A stretch of 42,929 nt of DNA from the NCBI GenBank assembly GCA_036641395.1, contig JAVWEY010000008.1, positions 1 through 42,929 of the forward strand, written 5' to 3'. The stretch comes from JAVXTH01 sp036641395 (GTDB lineage Bacteria; Bacillota_I; Bacilli_A; Erysipelotrichales; Erysipelotrichaceae). The position numbers were made by a program, and so were the translations under genes. This document shows, piece by piece, positions 7,737 to 15,380 of the stretch (positions are counted from its first letter, which is position 1; every line of letters starts with the position of its first letter). The notes beneath the pieces were generated by a model. That model searched no databases. It saw nothing but the letters and a program-made list of their open reading frames with translations, and had not been told where the DNA came from.

Positions 7737-9032
7737 TTGAAAATTGCAATATTAACCATGTTTAATGGTTTATCAAATACCTATTCTTTAGTAAATGTTG
7801 TTGCTGAACAATTATCTATGTTACTTGTTGATCATATTGATGTTAAATTATTAGTTAGTGAACATTGTCCTGATCATGAACGAACTAATATTTTTAGAGA
7901 TAAACGAATCGAATGGATCAAAATAATTAATAGCATCAATGGGATTCCTTTTCACTGGAAAACTTATTCCGCTACGAATAATAAAATATCAACAACCTTT
8001 GAATCAGAAGTTGACTTAATCGCTAATGATTATGTTCGACATTTATCAGATGTAGATATCTGTATTATGCACGATATTCTATATCAAGGGGTTCATTTGC
8101 TTCATAATGTCGCAATTAGAAAGGCTCAAAAGAAACTACCAAGAGTTCATTTCTTGTCTTTTACGCATTCTGCTCCAACTGAATATGTTGAAACTACTTA
8201 CCCTATTAATTGCATGTATCAGGGAATGGACAATACTACTTTTATTTATCCTACTCAAAGTGGTTTAGCGGCGCTTTCTAAGCAATATCATATCAATCTA
8301 AGCCAATGTTCTTGTATTAATAATAGTATTGATGTAACAATTGGAATGAAAGATGAATCCAAACACATTGGTAAATATATTGATTACTCAAAAAGTGATA
8401 TTTTAATCATCTATCCTGGACGATTGAACACATCAAAGCGATTTCATACGATTGCTCAATTTGCTGGAACATTTAAAAGAGTATTTCATAAGAGTATCGC
8501 TATTATCTTTTGCGATTTTCCATCTGCTGATATTGATTCTTCTTTATATAAATTTATGATTCGTGATTTAGGTTATAAAAGTGGTCTTGAAGAAAAAGAT
8601 ATTCTCTTTACAAGCGATTGTGGTTTTCCCTATGGTGTAAAAAGAGAAACAGTATTAGATTTGTTCTCAATTAGTAATTTATTTATATGTCCCTCTTACT
8701 CAGAATCTTTCGGTTTAACCGTTATTGAAGCGGCAAGTCGTGGTAATTTAATTGTTTTAAATGAAGCGGTTCCTGCCTTAGCGGAAATTGGAAGTGACTT
8801 AAAAGCTTATTTCATGCGTTGGTCTGCCAAAAACTTTGGTTATGACACCTATGAAACTTATCATCCTAGCGAAGAAGATTATTATATTCAGCATGCCCGT
8901 AATATTATAATTGAAATGAATAATAATCCAGTAATTCATTCTAAAACATTAGCAAGAACAAGATACTCAAATAAATGTATCTATGAATCTCAATTAAAAC
9001 CACTTTTGATTGCAACAAAAAAAGTAGATTGA
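7737..9032 (+). CDS. GT-B glycosyltransferase (GT4-like)
   Basis: A 431-residue protein with the layout of a GT-B retaining glycosyltransferase. The C-terminal half contains IIYPGRLNTSKRF, typical of the nucleotide-sugar domain, and the E-x7-E signature in ESFGLTVIEAA at about residues 322-332. The N-terminal acceptor-binding half is divergent, so donor and acceptor cannot be named. It starts with TTG, supported by GAGGGGG at 7722-7728 and by the sequence KIAILTMFN right after the start, the usual first strand of this fold. It is divergent from the Thr-rich choice-of-anchor-A gene, with 86 bases between the starts, which suggests that protein or another surface glycan as its target. No membrane segment is seen. 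Confidence 0.85.
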   Translation: MKIAILTMFNGLSNTYSLVNVVAEQLSMLLVDHIDVKLLVSEHCPDHERTNIFRDKRIEWIKIINSINGIPFHWKTYSATNNKISTTFESEVDLIANDYVRHLSDVDICIMHDILYQGVHLLHNVAIRKAQKKLPRVHFLSFTHSAPTEYVETTYPINCMYQGMDNTTFIYPTQSGLAALSKQYHINLSQCSCINNSIDVTIGMKDESKHIGKYIDYSKSDILIIYPGRLNTSKRFHTIAQFAGTFKRVFHKSIAIIFCDFPSADIDSSLYKFMIRDLGYKSGLEEKDILFTSDCGFPYGVKRETVLDLFSISNLFICPSYSESFGLTVIEAASRGNLIVLNEAVPALAEIGSDLKAYFMRWSAKNFGYDTYETYHPSEEDYYIQHARNIIIEMNNNPVIHSKTLARTRYSNKCIYESQLKPLLIATKKVD

Positions 9033-9044
9033 TCAATCTACTTT
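9021..9044. terminator. Bidirectional terminator, perfect 24-bp palindrome
   Basis: AAAGTAGATT and AATCTACTTT around GATC form an uninterrupted palindrome. The glycosyltransferase stop (9030-9032) and the stop of the convergent PTS-like gene (9043-9045) both lie in or at the edge of it. Confidence 0.75.
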
Positions 9045-10611
9045 ATAGTATTTCTTCAGTATTAACCTTTGCTTTGTTTTTCTCTATTAATAATTTATTT
9101 ATTTCTTCACCAACAATTGTTGATATATTACCTAATCGTACCAAATAACCATCTTTAGCCTCTAGAATCAAATAGGCACCTTCACTCCTTAATGCTTCTG
9201 CATCAATTAATAAACGATCTTCTAAAGCTAGCGTCAATTTATCTGGAGTAGAATCAATTTGAATAATATTATCAATTCCACCAACCGCTAAAATAATACG
9301 GTCTGTGACTGCTTTACGATTTGAAAGTTGCAATAAACCAATCGCATATTTTTTGAAATATGCTCTTGTCGTAAGAAAGAAAATAATAAAACAAATAACA
9401 CCGACAATCAAAATAGTAATTAAATCACCATACATGTCTGGAATACGGAAAAATCTTGGTAAATCTAATAAAGAACCAGGATTAGCTACAATTAAAGCGT
9501 CTGAGAAATTATAACCAATACTAACACCCAACATTTGAAGTGCAGCATATATTAAGCCTACCATTATTAAGTAAAATATATATAATAGTGGCGCTAACAC
9601 TAACATGAAAATTTCCATTGGTAATGCATTTCCACAAAGAACTGAGAATACAATTGCCAAGATGAAAAACAATGAATAGCGTCCTCTTTCTTTTTTTGAA
9701 GTGACCAAAGACAAATACCCTAATAAGAAACTTGGAATAACAAAAATATTAACAATATAATATGGCGTAATAAATTTACCAGCAGTAAGTTCTAGGTTGT
9801 TCATTATTTGATAACTCCAAATACTAACGTCACCAACGTGTTTCAATCCTGTTGGTTCCATAAAACTACCGCCCATTTCACCTAACCAAAAAGCATTTCT
9901 AGGTAAATCCACTAAATTGAAGACTGCCATAACTCTTTCTATGATTCCATAGAAAAATAAATTAACTGGATCACTTATATCATTACCAATTAGTGCGAAA
10001 ATACTGTTTATTAAATCAAAGAAATAAGGCCATAAGAATGCGAAGGCAATTCCCGCGATAACGCATAGAATTAATGAAGTAATTAATGCCCATGTATCAT
10101 GATCAATAAATGATAAAACACCATGCATTGCATAATGACGTGAACGTTCGTAACTTTTTCTCACTATGTAATAGACAACAATTAAAGAAAATATTCCTGT
10201 TATATATGGAACCTTTGAAATTTCTCCAAAGAAACTAGTTGCCTGAAAGTTTGCTTGTATTCCTAATGAGTTTTCATAAAAATAGGTTGGTAAAGTTGAA
10301 TCAATAAAAAACATCATTACAACATTCAAAATTACATAACCAAATAAACCAACAAAGGCAGGAACACTATCTTCATATCTTCTCATTAGTATTTTCACAA
10401 AAACAAATACAGGGAAGAAACGAATTAGATAACCACCTATATATTTTAACATTTCACTAACGACTATTACTATATCATTATCTATATGCCATAATAGAGG
10501 ATCTACATTGGGATTAATTATTGTACTTCCAATTCCTAATAGAATTGTTGCGACAAAAAGCATTTTTAATGGAAATTGAAAATATTCTAATAAAGAATGC
10601 CATTTTTTCAT
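9043..10611 (-). CDS. PTS glucose-family EIIC-EIIB-like protein with lost active-site motifs
   Basis: A 522-residue membrane protein with about ten hydrophobic segments, then a C-terminal EIIB-like domain from about residue 440. It aligns by eye with glucose/N-acetylglucosamine permeases: YGIIERVMAVF matches the family segment FGLIERLLIPF, and LGVSIGYNFSDALI matches LGVKLGFTFSAGLI. The key residues differ. The GLHH motif is NLVDL, the GITEPIEF loop reads GNALPMEIF (about 327-335), and in the EIIB part the phosphorylated Cys of the CATRLR motif is Ser within DSTPDKL (about 453). Normal PTS phosphotransfer is therefore unlikely. It could be a regulator, a facilitator or a transporter with another substrate. 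It is a single gene, divergent from rodA across a region containing a strong inverted repeat. Confidence 0.8.
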   Translation of the reverse strand: MKKWHSLLEYFQFPLKMLFVATILLGIGSTIINPNVDPLLWHIDNDIVIVVSEMLKYIGGYLIRFFPVFVFVKILMRRYEDSVPAFVGLFGYVILNVVMMFFIDSTLPTYFYENSLGIQANFQATSFFGEISKVPYITGIFSLIVVYYIVRKSYERSRHYAMHGVLSFIDHDTWALITSLILCVIAGIAFAFLWPYFFDLINSIFALIGNDISDPVNLFFYGIIERVMAVFNLVDLPRNAFWLGEMGGSFMEPTGLKHVGDVSIWSYQIMNNLELTAGKFITPYYIVNIFVIPSFLLGYLSLVTSKKERGRYSLFFILAIVFSVLCGNALPMEIFMLVLAPLLYIFYLIMVGLIYAALQMLGVSIGYNFSDALIVANPGSLLDLPRFFRIPDMYGDLITILIVGVICFIIFFLTTRAYFKKYAIGLLQLSNRKAVTDRIILAVGGIDNIIQIDSTPDKLTLALEDRLLIDAEALRSEGAYLILEAKDGYLVRLGNISTIVGEEINKLLIEKNKAKVNTEEIL

Positions 10612-10705
10612 ATCATCACCTCGTTAATATGATACCATTAATAGAAGTTTCATACAAACAGAAAGGGATTTTTTTTATTAATGTAAGCAATATTTCTTCA
10701 ACAAA

Positions 10706-10727
10706 ATATGAAGTAAAAACTTCATAT
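10706..10727. repeat. Perfect inverted repeat, possible operator
   Basis: ATATGAAGT-AAAA-ACTTCATAT has 9-bp arms and a 4-base loop. It lies between the PTS-like gene and rodA and ends where the rodA -35 should begin. No T-run follows on either strand, so a terminator is unlikely. Confidence 0.55.
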
Positions 10728-10746
10728 CATAAACATTTGCCTTTCG

Positions 10747-10755
10747 TGTTATAAT
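10747..10755 (+). promoter_or_regulatory. Probable rodA promoter (extended -10)
   Basis: TGTTATAAT lies about 49 bases before the start. No good -35 is seen at normal spacing; that position is occupied by the end of the inverted repeat. Confidence 0.5.
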
Positions 10756-10803
10756 AATAGTTGTTAAAAAAGAACATTATTCATTCAAGATGGAGAATTA
10801 TAT

Positions 10804-12021
10804 ATGAAAACATCCTTATCAACGGTAAAGCAACCAAAAAAATATGATTTTGTATTATTAGGAATCATCATAACAATGGCAATCACTTCAATTGTTGCGA
10901 TTTATTCAGCTTTTGAATTACTTCCTGCCCATGTGAGTGGACCTGATTTAATTTTCAAGCAAGTCCTTTGGTATGCAATTGGGTTTGCGGGTATTGCCGC
11001 GATTATGTTTATTGGTAATGAAGGTATTTACGATCTTGCGAAAATTGTTTATTGGATACTAATTGGTGCCCTTCTACTCTTAGTATTAAACCAAATTGTA
11101 AATATGATATTTGGTAATAATACAAACTTACCATTCATCCATAAAACAAATGGTGCTACTTCTTGGTTTTATTTACCATTTGGATCCTTACAACCTAGTG
11201 AATTTATGAAAGTCGATTTAATCGTATTAACAGCTGGACTTATTAGTAAGCATCATAAAGAATATTATGAAGCATCTTATGAAAATGATGTTATATTATT
11301 TGTTAGTATATTAAAATATGCACTCCCTGCTTTATTTCTTATCTACATACAACCAGACACTGGTATTTGTTTAATTATTATTGTAAGTTTAAGTATTATG
11401 ATTATGTGTTCAGGAATTAAACCTGGATGGATTATTGGAGCATTTGTAGGCGTTGGAATTATATTAGGTATTTTCTTCTTCTTTTTCTTCTTCTATAACG
11501 ATCAATTAATGAGATTCTTTGGGGGTAGTTATAAATTAAATCGAATTGTCGGTTGGATTTATCCAGAACAAAATTTAATTGGTGCAGGACAACAATTATA
11601 TACTGCTTTATTAGCAATTGGTTCTGCTGGACTTTTCGGCTATGGAATGAAAACTAAAGTAGTAACTTTACTTGAACCGCAAACAGATTTTATTTTCGCT
11701 GTATTCTCACAAAGCTTCGGTTTAATCGGTTCGCTATTCATCATCGCTCTCTGTGTTTTACTAGACTGGCGCTTATTTAAAATAGCGATTCAATCAAAAG
11801 TATCCTTTGAAAAATATATTGTTTGTGGCATTCTTGGGATGCTGCTCTTTCAACAAATTGAAAACATTGGTATGGTAATTGGCCTATTACCTATCACCGG
11901 TGTAACCCTGCCTTTTATATCATATGGTGGTAGTTCTTTACTTTCTTATTTACTGGCATTAGGAATCGTTATGAATACCAGTTCTCAAGCAAAAAAATTA
12001 TCAGACTATGTTTACAAATAA
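10804..12021 (+). CDS. rodA: SEDS peptidoglycan polymerase, RodA/FtsW family
   Basis: This is a peptidoglycan glycosyltransferase of the SEDS family, working with a class B PBP in the membrane. The 405 residues contain about ten hydrophobic helices and the family signatures: SLQPSEFMK, the catalytic-loop QPDTG, and near the C-terminus GLLPITGVTLPFISYGGSS. RodA (elongation) is more likely than FtsW or SpoVE given its isolation from a division cluster, but RodA and FtsW are hard to separate by eye. One helix contains a run of seven or eight Phe residues encoded by a TTC/TTT tract. It has its own extended -10 promoter and converges with nadK. Confidence 0.9.
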   Translation: MKTSLSTVKQPKKYDFVLLGIIITMAITSIVAIYSAFELLPAHVSGPDLIFKQVLWYAIGFAGIAAIMFIGNEGIYDLAKIVYWILIGALLLLVLNQIVNMIFGNNTNLPFIHKTNGATSWFYLPFGSLQPSEFMKVDLIVLTAGLISKHHKEYYEASYENDVILFVSILKYALPALFLIYIQPDTGICLIIIVSLSIMIMCSGIKPGWIIGAFVGVGIILGIFFFFFFFYNDQLMRFFGGSYKLNRIVGWIYPEQNLIGAGQQLYTALLAIGSAGLFGYGMKTKVVTLLEPQTDFIFAVFSQSFGLIGSLFIIALCVLLDWRLFKIAIQSKVSFEKYIVCGILGMLLFQQIENIGMVIGLLPITGVTLPFISYGGSSLLSYLLALGIVMNTSSQAKKLSDYVYK

Positions 12022-12045
12022 AGAATCCTAAATTGGATTCTTTTT
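12020..12045. terminator. Bidirectional terminator between rodA and nadK
   Basis: AAAGAATCC and GGATTCTTT arms with a 6-base loop and flanking T and A runs, placed between the convergent stop codons. Confidence 0.75.
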
Positions 12046-12823
12046 AATATAAATTCTTAATTCGTTTTAGATAACTATACGGACGATATCTAGCAAAATG
12101 GACTTGTTTATTAGATAATTTACAGATAACTTTTTCAACTTCTTTTAATGATACATGAAGATGATCATAACATAATAAAGCTTCATCAAATTCATTACTT
12201 TCAAAAGAAACGATTCGATTATCACTTAATATATAAGGAACACCTAGGGAGCGATATAACTTATGTTGTATGCCAGTTATCTCACATAATTGAAGAACCG
12301 ATAACCCGTTTTCAATAACGGCTCCTCTTAAAGAGCGATTATATGCGGTTGATCCTGCTTGTGTTGATAAACATACCCCAGTTCCTCGGCATGTCTCAAA
12401 GAATTCATCGTCAATCGATATATTCAAAATTTGAGTACGTATAACATTTTCAATACGCATTTCATTTAATGCGTATAAAGACTTATCTGCTTTTCCCTTA
12501 ATATCAATCTGTAGAAGTCTTGAAGTGAATATAGTTGGTTCATTATTAAGTACATCTTGTATACATATATCTACTTCATTCTCAGTATAATCGGTGAAAA
12601 AACCTAAGGTTCCAGTATGAATTCCAACAAACATAATATCATCTAAGTTATCAATATAATGATGCACACCATATAATAAAGTTCCATCCCCCCCAATACT
12701 AAATACTAGTTGTGGATGATCTTTATCTAATTCCCAATTAGCTTCTTCTAAAGCTTTTGTTATTTGATTTTGGATTCGTTGAGATTTAATATCTTTTTTA
12801 GTAATAAAGGCAAATTTTTTCAT
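12044..12823 (-). CDS. nadK: NAD kinase
   Basis: NAD kinase phosphorylates NAD to NADP using ATP or polyphosphate in the cytoplasm. The 259-residue product has the GGDGT motif (SIGGDGTLLYG) and the downstream TGVCLSTQAGSTAYNRS segment, matching the conserved NE/D and GSTAY motifs. The frame extends to an ATG at 12841, but GAAAGGAAAGGAT just before the ATG at 12823 makes that the start, giving the usual KKFAFITKK beginning. It is divergent from the CYTH gene with only 55 bases between starts. In B. subtilis a nadK gene (yjbN) also lies near a CYTH gene (yjbK), so the pairing is conserved. Confidence 0.95.
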   Translation of the reverse strand: MKKFAFITKKDIKSQRIQNQITKALEEANWELDKDHPQLVFSIGGDGTLLYGVHHYIDNLDDIMFVGIHTGTLGFFTDYTENEVDICIQDVLNNEPTIFTSRLLQIDIKGKADKSLYALNEMRIENVIRTQILNISIDDEFFETCRGTGVCLSTQAGSTAYNRSLRGAVIENGLSVLQLCEITGIQHKLYRSLGVPYILSDNRIVSFESNEFDEALLCYDHLHVSLKEVEKVICKLSNKQVHFARYRPYSYLKRIKNLY

Positions 12824-12878
12824 CTTATCCTTTCCTTTCATGTACCACTATTGTATCATAACTGTGGTAGGTGTTGTT

Positions 12879-13427
12879 ATGAATAAAAATATTGAAAAAG
12901 AATATAAGTTACTAGTAAGTAAAGAACACTTTGATCATCTTTTATCTTTTTATAAAGAAGCTGTTTTTCATGAACAGACAAATACATATTTTGATAATCA
13001 AAATCGAACAATTGAGAAAATGCGAGGAGCGATGCGAATTCGTAAAACAACTCAATATGTTTTTACTTTGAAAGTGTTTCAGAATCAAGATTTACTAGAA
13101 TTTGAATGTGAAGTTAAAGACGATAGCATTTCTTCTCTTAATACAAGCGAAATAGTCTCACTACTTGACTCATATCAAATTGCTTATCCTTTTCTTGAAA
13201 CTGCGAAATTAACTACGAAACGCGCTATCATTGATACTGGATATGCAGAACTATGTTTCGATGAAAATCATTATTCTAATATCACAGATTATGAAATTGA
13301 ATATGAAGAAAAAGTTGAACATGAAGGAAAAATAGCCTTCAATGAAATACTAAAAAAAGCTAACCTGCATTATGAAACAAATTGTAATTCTAAAATTAAA
13401 CGAGCTCTTGATGCTCATCGGAAATAA
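12879..13427 (+). CDS. CYTH domain protein (YjbK-like triphosphate tunnel enzyme)
   Basis: The CYTH family acts on triphosphate-containing substrates inside a beta-tunnel. The 182-residue protein begins with the ExExK signature (EKEYKLL). Basic pairs such as MRIRKT and acidic strand residues (FECEVKD, DYEIEYEEK) have the spacing usual in the family. The reading frame extends to 12840, overlapping the nadK start region, but the ATG at 12879 puts ExExK near the N-terminus, as expected. A GTAGGTG sequence precedes it. Substrate is unknown; inorganic triphosphatase activity is typical of the bacterial class. Its conserved position beside nadK, and in Bacillus also relQ, suggests a nucleotide-stress link. 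Confidence 0.88.
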   Translation: MNKNIEKEYKLLVSKEHFDHLLSFYKEAVFHEQTNTYFDNQNRTIEKMRGAMRIRKTTQYVFTLKVFQNQDLLEFECEVKDDSISSLNTSEIVSLLDSYQIAYPFLETAKLTTKRAIIDTGYAELCFDENHYSNITDYEIEYEEKVEHEGKIAFNEILKKANLHYETNCNSKIKRALDAHRK

Positions 13428-13433
13428 ACTATG

Positions 13434-13462
13434 AAGCGTTTCTTGTTAATGAAACGTTTTTT
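13434..13462. terminator. Terminator between the CYTH gene and the convergent PUA-like gene
   Basis: AAGCGTTTC and GAAACGTTT (one G-U pair) with an 8-base loop and a following T-run. Confidence 0.7.
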
Positions 13463-14402
13463 ATTCGCCAATTATTTCATAATTAATCTTTAAGTTTTCA
13501 ATCATTGTTTTACTATAATCATCAATCTCTTGATTAAAAACTATACATAATGAAATAGCCATTTTATCATTCTCTTGCATCTGAGAAATATAGGCAACAT
13601 AACTCATATAATGACCAATTAAATATTGTAGTTTTGTTTTATAATCACTCACATTTACAATACAAGGAATGTATATTGTAATTGTTCCGTTATTCCATTC
13701 TAAGAAATCACTTCGATTATTCGCAAGGAAAGCACGCATTTCATTATCTCCAATAAGTTGATTAGCAAAACGGTTTATCCTTTTGTATTCATAGGCTGTA
13801 TATGGAAATTGGTTAATTTTTTCGCTAATATTTGAAATAGCACTCCATAATGCGTCGTTTGTAAAGTTATTATTTGCTTTACTTTCAAACATTTGTGTCC
13901 AAGCATCAACGCCAATAGTTTGTGCTTTTGCTAATATCTTGTTTGTAATTAGCATATCTTCTCGATCTAAATATATATAACTTTCTATACTATTAGAAAT
14001 TTTCATTCCTAATTCACTCAAATAAATAGGTGCTTGGAAGAATACAATATCTTCTAATTCAAGACAACTTAATTGCTTTGGCATTTGTTTATCTTTTGTC
14101 ACTTTGACAATTGCCTCATATAAATATTCCTTAGTTGCATATCCATTAAGCGTCTCATAACGCTTCCACATTTGATTAAAAGATAACATACTTACTTTTG
14201 TAAACTTACCATACCCGATAATTCCTTTTTCTTTTTTTCTTCCTCTTTGTGTTCCTTTTGCCAAAAAGAATAAAAAGTCACCACTATTAAAATCGACCAT
14301 TTTTTTAGATGCAGATGGTCGCCAAAAATTCATTTTTTTATTGCCATTCAAACGATGAAATTCAATCATGTTTTGATCTGTAACATAAGCAATAGAAGCC
14401 AT
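13461..14402 (-). CDS. Hypothetical protein with PUA/EVE-like N-terminal region
   Basis: I do not recognise this 313-residue protein as a named family. The first 120 or so residues have the feel of a PUA-like or EVE-like fold: a strand-rich start (IAYVTDQNM), then GDFLFFLAKGTQRGRKKEKG followed by IIGYGKF. The remainder is mainly helical with a Tyr-rich C-terminal segment. No catalytic motif, signal peptide or membrane helix is apparent. The start is supported by AGGTGATAATATG. It sits alone between the CYTH gene and recR, with terminators on both sides, and is not part of the conserved dnaX-recR block, so it is probably an accessory gene. A nucleic-acid-binding or defence role is only a guess. 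Confidence 0.65.
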   Translation of the reverse strand: MASIAYVTDQNMIEFHRLNGNKKMNFWRPSASKKMVDFNSGDFLFFLAKGTQRGRKKEKGIIGYGKFTKVSMLSFNQMWKRYETLNGYATKEYLYEAIVKVTKDKQMPKQLSCLELEDIVFFQAPIYLSELGMKISNSIESYIYLDREDMLITNKILAKAQTIGVDAWTQMFESKANNNFTNDALWSAISNISEKINQFPYTAYEYKRINRFANQLIGDNEMRAFLANNRSDFLEWNNGTITIYIPCIVNVSDYKTKLQYLIGHYMSYVAYISQMQENDKMAISLCIVFNQEIDDYSKTMIENLKINYEIIGE

Positions 14403-14452
14403 ATTATCACCTGTTTCTAAACCTATTTTAGCACGTCACGAACTAATTTAAA

Positions 14453-14477
14453 AGAAAAGTTGCAGAATCTGCAACTT
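14453..14477 (-). terminator. Terminator of the dnaX-ebfC-recR operon
   Basis: AAGTTGCAGAATCTGCAACTT is a near-perfect hairpin that begins at the recR stop codon. On the minus strand it is followed by TTCTTTT. Confidence 0.8.
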
Positions 14478-15066
14478 ACATGTTATTTCTTCCTTCTAAA
14501 GCTTTGATTAATGTCAATTCATCTGCATAATCAATATGGCCTCCCATTGGCAAGCCATGGGCAATTCTAGTTATCTTAATATTTTTATTCTCTAGTAATT
14601 TAGATAAATACAAAGCTGTAGTTTCTCCCTCAACAGTAGGGTTTGTAGCAATAATTACCTCTTTTGTATTTTCATCAATTCGATTTATAAGCGAATCAAT
14701 GTTAATGTCATCTGGTAAGATACCTTTTGCCGTATTGATTACACCACCAAGCACATGATATACACCATGATACTCTCTTGTTTTTTCCATAGCAATTACA
14801 TCTTTAGGATATTGTACTACACATATCATAGTATGATCTCGCATTTCATCACCGCAGATATCACATAGATTCTCTTCACTTAAATTACCACATAATGAGC
14901 AATAATGAATACCATCCACCATATCTTCTAAACTTTTTGAAAATTGCTGAATATCATCTTTATCCCAAGCTAATACTTCAAAAGCGTAACGCTCTGCTGT
15001 CTTAAGGCCAACTCCCGGTAAATGCTGAAAGCTCTCTATTAAGGCTTCAAATTTCTTTGGATACAT
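14476..15066 (-). CDS. recR: Recombination mediator RecR
   Basis: RecR acts with RecF and RecO to load RecA on gapped DNA. The 196-residue product has the N-terminal helix-hairpin-helix (LPGVGLKTAERYAFE), a four-Cys zinc motif (CSLCGN then CDICGD, about residues 56-72) and a Toprim domain with TNPTVEGETTA. The C-terminal Walker-like end, with ARI.HGLPMGG, is also present. Its start overlaps the ebfC stop by one base. The dnaX-ebfC-recR order is that of B. subtilis and many other bacteria. Length is normal. Confidence 0.97.
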   Translation of the reverse strand: MYPKKFEALIESFQHLPGVGLKTAERYAFEVLAWDKDDIQQFSKSLEDMVDGIHYCSLCGNLSEENLCDICGDEMRDHTMICVVQYPKDVIAMEKTREYHGVYHVLGGVINTAKGILPDDINIDSLINRIDENTKEVIIATNPTVEGETTALYLSKLLENKNIKITRIAHGLPMGGHIDYADELTLIKALEGRNNM

Positions 15067-15377
15067 TAGAAGCCTCCTGGCATTTTTACCCCGGCCGTCA
15101 ATTTATTCATAACTTCATCTTTTTCCGTTGTTGCCTTTTGAATAACTTCATTTACTACCATTACTAACATATCTTCTAACATCTCTTTGTTCTCTAAATT
15201 CAATAACGCTTCATCCTTAATATCGATTTTACTAACTTTTAATTCTCCTGTAGCTTCGGCAATAATAGCACCACCTGATAGTTCTGCAGTATAAACATGT
15301 GATTTTAATTCTCTTTCTGTTTCAACTACTTCTTTTTGCATTTTTTGTGCTTGTTTTAATAATGCTTGCATGTTCAT
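15066..15377 (-). CDS. ebfC: Nucleoid-associated protein EbfC/YbaB
   Basis: A small dimeric DNA-binding protein of 103 residues. It shows the family pattern of an N-terminal helix rich in Gln and Met (QALLKQAQKMQKE), a central beta hairpin (YTAELSGGAIIAEATGELKV) and an end in KMPGGF. It sits between dnaX (4-base gap) and recR (one-base overlap), its usual place. Confidence 0.95.
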   Translation of the reverse strand: MNMQALLKQAQKMQKEVVETERELKSHVYTAELSGGAIIAEATGELKVSKIDIKDEALLNLENKEMLEDMLVMVVNEVIQKATTEKDEVMNKLTAGVKMPGGF

Positions 15378-15380
15378 TGG

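Noticed and set aside
10706..10727. Terminator of an upstream transcript
   Set aside because: Perfect hairpin but AT-rich with no T-run on either side, and no transcript is expected to end there because the flanking genes diverge.
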